Of a DNA stretch of 46,485 nt, positions 25,362-35,700 are shown piece after piece; positions within the stretch are counted from its first letter, which is position 1; each line of letters starts with the position of its first letter. The notes under the pieces were generated by a model that was given only the letters and a program-made list of their open reading frames with translations, was not told the origin of the DNA and did not search any database. The stretch lies in the NCBI GenBank assembly GCA_902533295.1, contig CACALG010000003.1, positions 1-46,485 on the forward strand, read 5' to 3'. The position numbers and the translations under genes were made by a program. Origin of the DNA: an uncultured marine group III euryarchaeote (GTDB lineage Archaea > Thermoplasmatota > Poseidoniia > MGIII > CG-Epi1).

Positions 25362-25955
25362 CTATTCTTTATTCCATTCCAGAGCTTTATTCAGAAAATT
25401 CTGAAAGAGTTCCGAGCCATATTCACTATGCTCAACTTCTGGATGATATTGTACACCTGCATATGGTAATGTTTCGTGCTCTATTACTTGAACTTGACAA
25501 GCATCTGAGGATGCTAATAATCTAAATCCTTTTGGCATCTTATGGACTTCATCATTATGTGATTCCCAAACATTAAACTCTTTTGGAAAACCTGCCAAAA
25601 TCCATCCCTCATCAATCAAAGTCAATAATGATGAACCAAATTCAGGAATTTCTGCAGGTCCTGCTTTACCGCCAAAATGGTTAGCCATATATTGGTGACC
25701 AACACAAATACCCAATATTGGCCATTTTTCAGAATCAATGTATTCTGAAGTTAAACCAAGAGCTTCGGATTCTGTTTCAATTCTTGGAGCACCTCCCGAA
25801 AGTACAAGTGCCTTAAAACGCTCTAATTCTTCGATTGGAGTAACATTTGAGACAATTTCTGCTCTGCAACCCAAATAATTGAGAACCCTATATTCCCTGT
25901 GAGTCCATTGACCTCCGTTATCAACAACGGCTATTGGGAAATTTTCGTAAGACAT
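25362..25955 (-). CDS. guaAA: GMP synthase glutamine amidotransferase subunit A
   Basis: Class I glutaminase that feeds ammonia to the separate GMP synthase ATP-pyrophosphatase subunit. The 197 residues include the catalytic cysteine in GICVGHQ (C84) and the H171-P-E173 dyad partner in QYHPEVEHSEYG, a tail typical of GuaA rather than of other amidotransferases. In archaea the two GMP synthase domains are separate, and the partner is not here. Its ATG overlaps the transketolase stop as TAATG, so translation is coupled to an unrelated pathway gene. Confidence 0.92.
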   Translation of the reverse strand: MSYENFPIAVVDNGGQWTHREYRVLNYLGCRAEIVSNVTPIEELERFKALVLSGGAPRIETESEALGLTSEYIDSEKWPILGICVGHQYMANHFGGKAGPAEIPEFGSSLLTLIDEGWILAGFPKEFNVWESHNDEVHKMPKGFRLLASSDACQVQVIEHETLPYAGVQYHPEVEHSEYGSELFQNFLNKALEWNKE

Positions 25956-28276
25956 TAATCTGAGGTTGGAAGTTGGTTGTTAAGTCTTTCTAATCGATTA
26001 TTTCTTTCAGAAGCAAATTTTTCTATTGCTTGCATAACCCATCTAGGGCTTAAATGTGCTTCATCAATAATTTCATCAACACTGCCACCTGTTCTCCAAT
26101 TATTATCCCAATCAGGTGAAACAGAGTATTCAGACACTATACGATTTGAAATCCATTTATGCATAATTCTAAGACCTGTATTAGTAACAATCATAGAATC
26201 TGACCATTCTTGTTCGGAAATAATAGAATCTCTGTATGATTTACTTTGTCTTTGAAACAATTCCCATGAGATTGCCGATACAATTTTTACATTATGCTTT
26301 TTACCCAATTCTTCAAGAATTGAAATAATTGTATTCGTTGAGCTAGTGCCCCTTACAATGACTACTCCCTCCTTAGGTCTAGAATCATAATCTCGAATCA
26401 AATATGCTCCTTTTGAAGCATTCAAATAACTTGCAATGCCCAATTTTTCTCTATCTGGAACCTCAATTGGAGGTCTTGTCAAGTGTAAAGCAACAATCGG
26501 AACGTCTGTAGCGAAAGCAGCTGCAAGAGACGGTGCAACATCATTGTGCTCCCAAGGATGCAAATTGATTATGTGACCATCTGGAAATAACTGAGTAACA
26601 CCTGGTGCAAAGATACCAAAATGAGTGCGGCTATCCTCTGCAGTTTCGGGACCTGAGTGTCCTGCAATCCACAGTAATTTTCCTACTTTAATTTGTGAAT
26701 CTTGTGCAACCTGACTAAATAATCTAATTGTACCATATTTTAGATAACTAAATGATCCATATGTACTAAATGATCCAATGAATCCATTAAACTCTTCTAA
26801 TGTATCTGTATTGAAATTTACAGTTGATAAACCTGCCATCATACCTGAATTCGCAAATTCAGTTATACCTTGTGGCATCAATGGAGAATTTGTGTTTGTA
26901 ATCTTATCATACATCCCTAAATCTTCCATATCTCCCCAACCCTTTGCGAATCCTGAAATATTTGTTGAGCCGGCAAGATCTGCAGACATTGCAACAAACA
27001 ATGGCCTCCCATATTTTTTACGGCTATGTGAATTAATCCAGGAAGCAATCTTAGAAAAGCCAACACGATTTGGTATATTAGTACCTGGTTCTGCAAATAA
27101 TTCACTAGGATAATTTTCAAAATCAAAGATTTCCTTGTCGTTTAAAGGATTAGACTCAGTAATCTTGCATTCTTTTATATCTTTAGGAACTGAATCGCCT
27201 AATTCAACTAATCTGTCAGCTAAATAATCAACTAATTCTTGGTTATTGTGTAATACTGAAACTACCGTTTCGAAATAATTTCTTGCTTGTTCAACTTGTT
27301 CCTCACGAGTTTCTGATGCACCTTCACCAGAATTGTTAAATGAAATCTCATATTTTTCTTCAAAATCTGTCTTAGTTTTCCAAAACAACTCCGAATTACG
27401 TTTATGAGGAACTCCGTGTGATTTTTCATCGAAAACGTGATAGCCTCGTCCTTTGCGTGATTTAGCGTAAATCATCTTTGGAATATTATCTTGAGCATTA
27501 CCTACTAATAAATCATAATATGCCTCAGTGAAAGATGACCAATTTTCATTATCTTCAGTTCCTTCAACATGCCAACCACTAGTTTCAAACAATTCTTTAG
27601 GGGTAGATTTTACTATAGAACTGAATGGACGGCTGTCAATACCATAGTCATTCCAATCAATGTAGTAAATTATATTTCCAAGTCCCAAACCCCAAGAAGA
27701 ATTCAAAGTTTCGTGAGTAGCGCCAGTACTCAAACCACCTTCTCCCTCAAATGCAAAAACCTTGACCTCATCAGTACCTGCTAATTTGTGTGCTAGGGCT
27801 TCACCAGCAGCTGGTGGTGAACCATGACCACTTGGACCTGTATTAAACTTGAAAAATAGAGTTTTACCCTCCATTTCAGCATGACCTGGTAATCCTTTAT
27901 TCTTACGAAGAGTGAGTAAATCTTCCCATACTAATTGAAATTCCTCCTCATTTCTAACTTGATATTTAGAATCTCCAGTTTGTTTATACTTTACCCTTAA
28001 TGCTTCATTTAGTACTGCTAATGTTGCATATACCATAGGATTATCATGACCTGCAACCAGAACGAATCTATCTGCAAATCTCTTTGTTGGATCTCTAATA
28101 TCCCATCTCATAGCTCCAGATAGAAGAGTTATCAGCATCCCATGAACCTTAGAACGTGAACCTCCTGGATGTCCACTTTGGCTTAAATTAAGTGTAATAT
28201 CTATACACTGATCAATTAAATCCTTTGTAATTTCCCAATATTCGTAATTATTTTTTAATTTAGAAGGACTATCCAT
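25955..28276 (-). CDS. Transketolase-family thiamine-diphosphate enzyme
   Basis: Single-chain enzyme of 773 residues with the pyrophosphate half (SGHPGGSRSK near 33-42, SGHGSPPAAGEALAHKL near 148-164, the TPP segment FEGEGGLSTGATHETLN), the pyrimidine half (ADLAGSTNISG, PQGITEFANSGMMAGLSTVN) and a C-terminal domain. Most transketolases read GDG at the TPP motif; here it is GEG. It is about 100 residues longer than usual, and many archaea split the enzyme in two. It most likely serves the non-oxidative pentose phosphate pathway, but the exact substrates are unsure. It begins a pair with guaAA. Confidence 0.8.
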   Translation of the reverse strand: MDSPSKLKNNYEYWEITKDLIDQCIDITLNLSQSGHPGGSRSKVHGMLITLLSGAMRWDIRDPTKRFADRFVLVAGHDNPMVYATLAVLNEALRVKYKQTGDSKYQVRNEEEFQLVWEDLLTLRKNKGLPGHAEMEGKTLFFKFNTGPSGHGSPPAAGEALAHKLAGTDEVKVFAFEGEGGLSTGATHETLNSSWGLGLGNIIYYIDWNDYGIDSRPFSSIVKSTPKELFETSGWHVEGTEDNENWSSFTEAYYDLLVGNAQDNIPKMIYAKSRKGRGYHVFDEKSHGVPHKRNSELFWKTKTDFEEKYEISFNNSGEGASETREEQVEQARNYFETVVSVLHNNQELVDYLADRLVELGDSVPKDIKECKITESNPLNDKEIFDFENYPSELFAEPGTNIPNRVGFSKIASWINSHSRKKYGRPLFVAMSADLAGSTNISGFAKGWGDMEDLGMYDKITNTNSPLMPQGITEFANSGMMAGLSTVNFNTDTLEEFNGFIGSFSTYGSFSYLKYGTIRLFSQVAQDSQIKVGKLLWIAGHSGPETAEDSRTHFGIFAPGVTQLFPDGHIINLHPWEHNDVAPSLAAAFATDVPIVALHLTRPPIEVPDREKLGIASYLNASKGAYLIRDYDSRPKEGVVIVRGTSSTNTIISILEELGKKHNVKIVSAISWELFQRQSKSYRDSIISEQEWSDSMIVTNTGLRIMHKWISNRIVSEYSVSPDWDNNWRTGGSVDEIIDEAHLSPRWVMQAIEKFASERNNRLERLNNQLPTSD

Positions 28277-28324
28277 ACGACATATTACAGATGAGTGTGT
28301 TTTTGAAGTTTCTGCTTTAGAAAT

Positions 28325-29170
28325 TCAATCTTCAACTTGCCTAGCTAAATAACCTCTAGAAAATAATGTCTGAAGAACTGCCCAAATCATAAAGAAGACT
28401 AAAACTGATAAGGCTTGACCATAAATTGTGTTAAATTCTATAGAATTACTAAAACTGTAAGGAAGCAATTCACTTAGGAAATCATGGAATAAGAATGCTA
28501 CAGACGTTAAGGCAGTAGTCAAAGCCAAGGTAACTACCAAAGTAGTCAAAAACCATTGTAAAACAGTCTCATATTCTTTTGAATAATACATAACTCTTGC
28601 TAATCTACTATAGCGAGTGTGCCCATAGCTTAATTCAATAAATAGCATAAATGAGAAAACAAAACCCAAAATTGGATAAATCTGATCATTAGTATTTCCT
28701 GACAAACCAAGTGGCATAACCAATACCAAAAACGCGGCAACAATCTGATTTCCGATATAATCCTGCCATATACCTACAAGACCTATTGATATAGGTAAAC
28801 CAATCCAAAGCCAAAGAAATAATTGTTGAGTTACTTGATAAGGAAATGCATCAAAGTTCCTAATATCTGCAACAAATATTAATATAACCGAAAGAAAAAT
28901 GAAAAGCATTGTATAATCATAAACTTTCTTATTAATACTCAAGAAAATAAATGATGTGCCACTAAAAAGTCCAACTATCATGCCTGCTACTGCTGAATTA
29001 TTTAATTTTGAAAGAACCTCATCACCATAAATTCCTGAAATTATACTATCTAATGCCTTAAAGAAAAGTGAATCTTCCATAGGGTTGATAACGTATGCCA
29101 AACCAAGACTAAACATCAATGAGAAAGTTGCGACTGATTGCATCAATGACAAACTATTATTTGTATTCAT
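28325..29170 (-). CDS. Polytopic membrane protein of the MoxR-DUF58 unit
   Basis: Last gene of the six-gene run, 281 residues, with about seven hydrophobic segments and little extramembrane sequence. I do not recognise the family. The frame is open up to 29221, but ATG 29170 overlaps the DUF58 stop as TAATG and gives the sensible start MNTNNSLSLMQSVATFSLMF. Its position suggests a membrane component of the same system, perhaps scaffolding DUF58. Confidence 0.75.
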   Translation of the reverse strand: MNTNNSLSLMQSVATFSLMFSLGLAYVINPMEDSLFFKALDSIISGIYGDEVLSKLNNSAVAGMIVGLFSGTSFIFLSINKKVYDYTMLFIFLSVILIFVADIRNFDAFPYQVTQQLFLWLWIGLPISIGLVGIWQDYIGNQIVAAFLVLVMPLGLSGNTNDQIYPILGFVFSFMLFIELSYGHTRYSRLARVMYYSKEYETVLQWFLTTLVVTLALTTALTSVAFLFHDFLSELLPYSFSNSIEFNTIYGQALSVLVFFMIWAVLQTLFSRGYLARQVED

Positions 29171-30417
29171 TAACGAATCACCTCTGCTAATGATGTTGAC
29201 AGAACATTTTCGGGATCCCAACGCATAGCTCTTGCCCCAAGAGACCTAGCCTCTGTAATTTTATTATCAAGAGATGCTGATGCCGTAAAATATACTGTTG
29301 GAGAAATTATGCGTGATTCTCTATCATAATCCAAGGTATCTGGTGCTATTACCGTTAATTTGAAGCCTCGGGCTGTTATTTCTCTAAGAGCATTGGTACT
29401 AGTTGGATCATTTTCAAGTGTTGAAAGAACCATAACTGGTGAACGAGGCGTGAAATTACGAAGATCACCAAGGACTGTATGAAGTCCTAAAGAACCTCCT
29501 GCCTTTACTTCAGCTAAAGCTGTTAAAATACGATACAGATGCCTTTCTCCCGTATCTGGTGAAATCACATTTACCGTTTCCCCATATATGGTCAAACCAA
29601 CCCGATTACGTGCTCTCAAAAAGAAACTAGTTAAGGATGCTGCAGCTCTGCAAGAATAATTAAGAGGATTGCGCAAAATTGTTCCAGTTCCTGAAATTTC
29701 CCTTGCATCAAGAACAAACATAATGTCTGAAATATCTTCTCTTTCAAACTGATTTACCATCAATTTTCTTGTACGTCCAAAAACCCTCCAATTAATGTTC
29801 TTAAAATCGTCTCCTGGAAAGTACTCACGAATTCCATAAAATTCACCACTAGTTCCAATACGTCTTATTGGCATAGCTCCTTGATACATTTTTGGAAAAT
29901 CTGTTGAAAGGTCTATACCTTCTATCTGCTCAATTTGAGGCAATACAACTAAGCTAGATTTTGATTCAATATCTGCTTCATAATAAAATAAAAATGAAGG
30001 ATTATAAATTCTCAAACTAGGATTGCCAAGCCTATATTGTCCTCTCAAACGACATTCAAGATGATATTTGTTAACTACTAATTCATCTTTTTTAAGCCTA
30101 ATTATAGTGTGATTAGAACCGTTATTTACTTCAACTTCCGAAGGTAAGTTATCATATATTTCTAGAAACCCAACTGAACGTCCTTTATTCTGAATTATTA
30201 AATCAATTGTAACATCACTATTTTCAAAAACTTGATCTGATTCAAAACTCCTAGTTATTTTAACATCAATGGGTCTTGTATTGACTAAACTGTGAACTGC
30301 AACAAAACCAAGAATAGTGGTACCTAACAAAAAGAGTTGAAGATTATTTATAAATGGGGAAAAAAGAACTAAGATTGTACCAAGGCCAACATATACTACG
30401 GCCTTACGAGTCCACAT
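29170..30417 (-). CDS. DUF58 (vWA-like) membrane protein
   Basis: A 415-residue protein: two hydrophobic segments at the N-terminus (about 5-45), an extended beta-rich domain (about 50-170), then the DUF58 signature REYFPGDDFKNINWRVFGRTRKL (around 195-218) and the vWA-like strand SDIMFVLDARE. DUF58 proteins almost always pair with MoxR AAA+ ATPases, as here with a 7-base gap. The vWA-like domain may be the substrate adaptor of the ATPase. The cytoplasmic placement of the domain follows from the two-helix hairpin. Confidence 0.93.
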   Translation of the reverse strand: MWTRKAVVYVGLGTILVLFSPFINNLQLFLLGTTILGFVAVHSLVNTRPIDVKITRSFESDQVFENSDVTIDLIIQNKGRSVGFLEIYDNLPSEVEVNNGSNHTIIRLKKDELVVNKYHLECRLRGQYRLGNPSLRIYNPSFLFYYEADIESKSSLVVLPQIEQIEGIDLSTDFPKMYQGAMPIRRIGTSGEFYGIREYFPGDDFKNINWRVFGRTRKLMVNQFEREDISDIMFVLDAREISGTGTILRNPLNYSCRAAASLTSFFLRARNRVGLTIYGETVNVISPDTGERHLYRILTALAEVKAGGSLGLHTVLGDLRNFTPRSPVMVLSTLENDPTSTNALREITARGFKLTVIAPDTLDYDRESRIISPTVYFTASASLDNKITEARSLGARAMRWDPENVLSTSLAEVIR

Positions 30418-30424
30418 TTTCTTA

Positions 30425-31411
30425 TTATTCCACAGTAACAGCAGGAACTTCTACTGTCATTAATAATTCAGATAGAATTTCTTCAACCTTAACACCACGA
30501 ATACGTGCTTCAGGTTTCAGAATAACTCTATGGCCAAGAACAGGTATTGTGGCTCTCTTGATGTCATCAGGAACTACATAATCCCTACCAGCTAAAACTG
30601 CCAAAGCTCTTGACAATTTGAATAATCCCAAACTTCCACGTGGACTTGAACCAACTGCGACTCTAGGATCCCTACGTGTTGCTTGAACTAAATTTACAAT
30701 ATATCTCATTACTTCTTTCTTAACATATACTTCTTCAACAGAATCATGCATTGCCACTACTTTTTCCGGTGAAGCACGAGCTTTAACTGTAAAAGAATCC
30801 TTCTTACGTTCTGAACGACCTTGAAGAATGCCAGTCTCAACTTCTTCATCTGGGTAACCAACACTCAATTTAATCAAAAATCGGTCCATCTGAGCTTCAG
30901 GTAACGGATATGTTCCTTCATACTCAATAGGATTCTGTGTTGCAAGAACAATAAATGGTCTTGACAATTTATGCGTTGTCCCTTCAATAGTTATTTGCTT
31001 TTCTTGCATTGCCTCAAGCAAAGCTGCCTGTGTTTTAGGAGGTGCACGATTTATTTCATCAGCTAACAAAATATTACAAAATATTGGCCCTTCTCTGAAG
31101 GTGAATTTGTTCTTTTCAGGATCATAAAAATAAGAACCTGTAATATCTGCAGGCAATAAATCAGGAGTAAATTGAATTCTTTTGAATACGCAACCTAATG
31201 CATCTGCTAAGGTATTAGACATCAAAGTTTTCGCCAAACCTGGAAAATCTTCGAATAAAATATTACCGTTAGCTAGAACTCCAGCCATAACCATCTCAAT
31301 GGTCTGTTCTTTGCCTAATACAACATTGGATACTTCATCAGTTATAGATTTAGCTGCTTTATTTGCATCCTCAATTGATAGGTTACTTTTTTTGTTACTC
31401 AACTTTACCAC
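30425..31411 (-). CDS. MoxR-family AAA+ ATPase
   Basis: A 328-residue cytoplasmic AAA+ protein of the MoxR group, thought to act as a chaperone for assembly or maturation of protein complexes. Walker A is FEDFPGLAKT (53-62, K61), Walker B LLADE (115-119), sensor 1 N160, and the arginine in MDRF (R177) belongs to the family's PLPEAQMDRF signature. A lid with SPRGSLGLFKLSRALA follows. The start is GTG at 31411, overlapping the DUF4350-like gene by 7 bases. It sits between that gene and DUF58 in the six-gene run. Confidence 0.96.
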   Translation of the reverse strand: MVKLSNKKSNLSIEDANKAAKSITDEVSNVVLGKEQTIEMVMAGVLANGNILFEDFPGLAKTLMSNTLADALGCVFKRIQFTPDLLPADITGSYFYDPEKNKFTFREGPIFCNILLADEINRAPPKTQAALLEAMQEKQITIEGTTHKLSRPFIVLATQNPIEYEGTYPLPEAQMDRFLIKLSVGYPDEEVETGILQGRSERKKDSFTVKARASPEKVVAMHDSVEEVYVKKEVMRYIVNLVQATRRDPRVAVGSSPRGSLGLFKLSRALAVLAGRDYVVPDDIKRATIPVLGHRVILKPEARIRGVKVEEILSELLMTVEVPAVTVE

Positions 31412-32706
31412 GCACTCAGTTTTTTAGCAATGTTCCGAAGGTCATTAGGACCTAGCTTAGTAGGGGCACCAAGGAGCATCTTAAAATCATCATCTAAGGG
31501 TATATTATAACTTTTAACCAGGCTTGGAAGTAGTTTCAGCCTACCCTTCCTAGATTTTTCATCGAACTCGTAAACTTGATATTTTAACCTTATGCGCTCT
31601 AAAAGAACTTCTTGTAAAGCAAGAATTCCTGTATCTAAATTATGGCCATAAGAACGGAAAGGTCTTGGTTTGCGAATGTCAAAAATATGGAACCAACGAT
31701 TGGGCTCAGGTTGTCTGAGAGACAACGCCATAGTTAGAATTATAACTGCCACTAATACATTTAAACGAATAATCTGAAGGATTAATGTGTCTCCTGATAA
31801 AAGAAAATAAAATCCTAAGGCCGCTTGAAATAAACTAGCTCCAAATGATTCTTGTGTATGCCTAGACTCATCGAACAATACCACACCGTTACTTCCAATC
31901 ATTGATTTTACTAAATTAATTAGAAATTGTGAATTCTGACCTTCATTCCACATATTATTGATTGGTAAACTAGAATCAGATATGAAAACTGCAGAACCAA
32001 GTGGGTCTCCCATAGAACGCATGCCACAACGCATACCTAAGGTGAAACCGGAAAGTGGGGCTACTTCATCTTCTGGCGTTATAGCACCATCATCATCAGA
32101 ATCAATCCAAGAATTACTAGATGTAGTCATAAAAACATTCCGAGTCCACTCGAAACCTGTGCTCCAGAGATTTACTTCTTGAGTATCTAATGTCTTAATT
32201 GCTACAGGTTCATTCAGAAGTACACTATAGGACTGATCATCTACAAAAGCAGTAGTTTCTATCAAAGAAACATTACCTTTGTAATTTCTATCCCATAATT
32301 TATGCTTAACATATTCTATTGCAAATAAATCTGCTATTGTATTGGAATAATCAAAATCTCCAAATACAAGAATACTTCCGCCTTTCTCCATAAAACTTAC
32401 AAGGATTTCTAATTCAAGAGTTGTATAGGGAGATTCAGTACCTGCAATTACTAGTAATGTTGATGAGGGATTACTAACTTCGTCTAAGACTGCTGGATTT
32501 GACAATATAGCGCTTACATTGTAGGATGTCTCTGGTTCATTCTCAAGAGCTTCTCTAAAATTAGATATGTCATTCCAATCATCATCATAAGCCGATAATT
32601 GGGGATCCCTTTCAACAACTATTTGTAAAAGAGGGAATAGAACAAGTGTACAAACTGTGATTGTAGCAAATAAAATGAGTATCCCTGAACGGCTAGAAAC
32701 GTCCAT
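31405..32706 (-). CDS. DUF4350-like membrane protein
   Basis: A 433-residue protein: one N-terminal membrane segment (about 9-28), an outward GATase-like domain with STLLVIAGTESPYTTLELEILVSF and GGSILVFGDFDYSN, the FDESRHTQESFG block, a second membrane region (about 295-330), then a basic C-terminal cytoplasmic domain. That arrangement fits DUF4350 proteins found beside MoxR and DUF58 in haloarchaea and some bacteria. The last two codons of the upstream transglutaminase gene (GAGGAG) also form a Shine-Dalgarno sequence 5 bases from this ATG, so the two are coupled. Confidence 0.85.
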   Translation of the reverse strand: MDVSSRSGILILFATITVCTLVLFPLLQIVVERDPQLSAYDDDWNDISNFREALENEPETSYNVSAILSNPAVLDEVSNPSSTLLVIAGTESPYTTLELEILVSFMEKGGSILVFGDFDYSNTIADLFAIEYVKHKLWDRNYKGNVSLIETTAFVDDQSYSVLLNEPVAIKTLDTQEVNLWSTGFEWTRNVFMTTSSNSWIDSDDDGAITPEDEVAPLSGFTLGMRCGMRSMGDPLGSAVFISDSSLPINNMWNEGQNSQFLINLVKSMIGSNGVVLFDESRHTQESFGASLFQAALGFYFLLSGDTLILQIIRLNVLVAVIILTMALSLRQPEPNRWFHIFDIRKPRPFRSYGHNLDTGILALQEVLLERIRLKYQVYEFDEKSRKGRLKLLPSLVKSYNIPLDDDFKMLLGAPTKLGPNDLRNIAKKLSAW

Positions 32707-32707
32707 G

Positions 32708-35700
32708 TTACTCCTCTATAATTTCACTAGTTGTATCCAAACTCTCAATAATAGTTCTAAGCGATGAAACTGCATTAAGCCTGTGATCATCATCTAAACT
32801 TTTAGTTGTATAATCTGCCTCTTCATAGAGTAAAGTTAGATTAGAAACGGAAGCATGATTCAATGGCAATGCTTGTTCCAATGCCTTCTGGAATTCTCTA
32901 ACTGTTTCAAAATGTTGCCTTAGATATCCATAACCTTGCAATATTTTACACATTTCCTTATACGAATGAACTACTGAATCTCTATAGTCCATATTAGCCT
33001 CCAATGCTAAAGCCGTAGATTCTAAGATTCTTCTTATCTCTCTAAGATGTCTATCACGATACCATTTCCAACCTAGCATTACACCTGAACCACCAATCAA
33101 AGTAGCAGCCAATACTATCCACAAAGAATAGTTTGATGCTTGTGTAGGTGGCCTGTAAATAATTGTAGATTCAACTTCATTACCAAGATAATGTTCATCT
33201 CCAGTGTAAGTTACCTTAACATTCACAGGAACTGATTCATTACCTGAAAAAATTGACTGGAAAGTAGCAGACCCGTTAGAATCTGTAATAACCATAGAAG
33301 TGACACCATTTGGTTGGAATGCAACCAACAATGGAGCTCCTGACACAGGACTGCCATCAAGTGTTTGTAAAGATATATGACCTGAATATGCTTGTTGATA
33401 TTCTAAAGTACTTGGAATAGAGAGAATAATTTGTGTCTCTCCCATAATAAATATTCTAGATTCAGTCGAATTTAAGTGATATTCATTATTACCTGCAAAT
33501 GTAACTGACAAATTGTGATATCCTAAAGTCGTCCCGAAAGGAACTTCTAGAGGTATAGTGAATTGACCATTGCTATCAGTTACTCCATCAATCGGAAGAA
33601 ACTCTGAATCTGGAAGGAAATTAGAATTCATTACTAATCTAACATTTAGTCCTTCAATTGGCCTATCTGCTTTGTCGTATACAAACCCTGTGATTGGAAT
33701 AGTAGAATTCAGTAGACCGTCAAATTCATCCATCTCAATTCGCGTATCATGTTTTACTTGAATCATTAATATTGATGATGAAGGTAGATAAAATTCCTCT
33801 GCGACATATTGAACTGTTACTGTGTTCGCTCCAGCTTCTGTGTAATGTGGAACCATATATTCATGAGAGAACCGTCCATCGCTGTCTGTCAATAATGTAT
33901 CAACGTATTGACCATGGAAAAGGAAGTTAAGATTAGTACTCAATGGATTGCCTACGTCATCTACTATTCTTCCGTTGAACCCAAATGAATCCCCAACAGT
34001 AACTACTGATTTGTCTGAATCAAGACTAATGAATGTTTTTGCAATAACTGCTATTGATTGATCGGTTGAGGTAGGAAGATAATACCCCTGACCATTGAAC
34101 GCCCATTGTGCAGTATACAATCCAAGAGCATGATTGGAGGAAAGTGTAATATTCTTTACAACATAGCCCTCTGAATCTGTAAACAATTGATATGTTGTGC
34201 CTACAAAGGTAACATTTATTGGCTGATTAGGCATAGGATTGCCAAGATCATCAATCAAATATCCTGTTAAGTTAAATTCTTGTAAGCGGAAAACTTCTAA
34301 AGATTCAGTAGTAAAGAAAGTATGAGCTAAAATCTCAGAATCAACATCATTCTCAGATGATAAATATAGGTATGAACCCTCAAAAACAATAGCTACATTG
34401 TGAGGTCCTAACTCCGTATTCTTATCTGTAAATAGATCATAAGAAAAAATGCCTGATTCACCAGTAGTCACATTTCCTACATATTCGCCATCGAAATAAA
34501 CATCAAGCTGATGATTTGGTAATCCAACTCCAACAACGTCACGAAGATAGCCTGAAACTATAGAACTGGAATTTCTAAAGCCTCCAAGCCATTGTACAGT
34601 GACCTCAGTTTCACGCATAACTAAAATTTCAGTATCATCAGAAGAACCTCTAAGGAAATTCTGATCATTAATCAATGCTGTCAGAGTATGATTTCCTGCA
34701 ATAGTATTTGAAGGGACAACAAAAGTACCGCTAAAATCACCATTAATTGAGTTTACTTTAGTTCTAGTTATTCCATCCCAAAGAATCGTGACTTCACGAT
34801 CTAATGGAATTTGTAAGTCATTCTCTATAAATCCTGTAAAAGTTACGTTTTCACCAGCAACAACTATACTAGATGAATCTGTAATCGTAATATTTGTATG
34901 TCCCCAAATGGTATAATTTGCAACAAAAGTGGCTGGGAGATAATAGCCAAAACCTCCAAATGAAAGTTCCACTGGAATAACACCAACTGGATGATTTGAA
35001 TCTGAACATGAATTATCTTCAGGACAAACAAAACTAAAAGTTCCATTTGAATCTCCCGTAACTCGAGTTAGATATTCATCATCCCAGAATACATTTACCT
35101 CTATTTCTTCAACTGCTTGGCCTCTGTCATCAAATATAGTTCCATTAAACCAAACAGTTTCTCCTCTAATTATTTCAAGATCTGGAAGATTAATAATTGT
35201 TTCTGAAACTACTGTAAACTTTACAGTTTTGGATGCATTATCATAGTATGGTGCTGTAGTATTATCAAAAAATACTTGAACGTCTACTTTACCAAGAACT
35301 TGGGCATTTGGTACTAAATAAGTCTTAGAATATGAACCACCAAAATTAGTTGTTGATACCTCATCTAACGTGTTTTCGCCCCAAATAAATGATAGATCAA
35401 TACCTGCAATACCTAATGATGTCTCATCTCTAGCAAAACCAGTCATTGTAATCTCAGAGTCTCTCAGAACTTGTTGTTCTTCCATAGTCAAGAAAACTTT
35501 TCTGTGAAGATAAACGTCAGTATTAGCCAAATCTTCTAAGTTATAATCAGCTTCATTATACTTAATTTCAATCGTATGAACACCGACATCTAAATATGAT
35601 GAATCTGGCGTATATTCAAAACTAAAAGTACCATTTGTTTGGAAGGATTGAAGGTAATTGCCATCAAAATAAATTGCTAAAACTCCTGGTAGCTGAGTGC

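Noticed and set aside
25362-25955. Alternative reading as another class I glutamine amidotransferase
   Set aside because: The late QYHPEVEHSEYG block and overall length fit the separate GMP synthase subunit, and no anthranilate, carbamoyl-phosphate or IGP synthase gene is adjacent.
26778-27113. 111-codon plus-strand open frame
   Set aside because: It lies wholly inside the transketolase gene on the opposite strand and resembles no protein.
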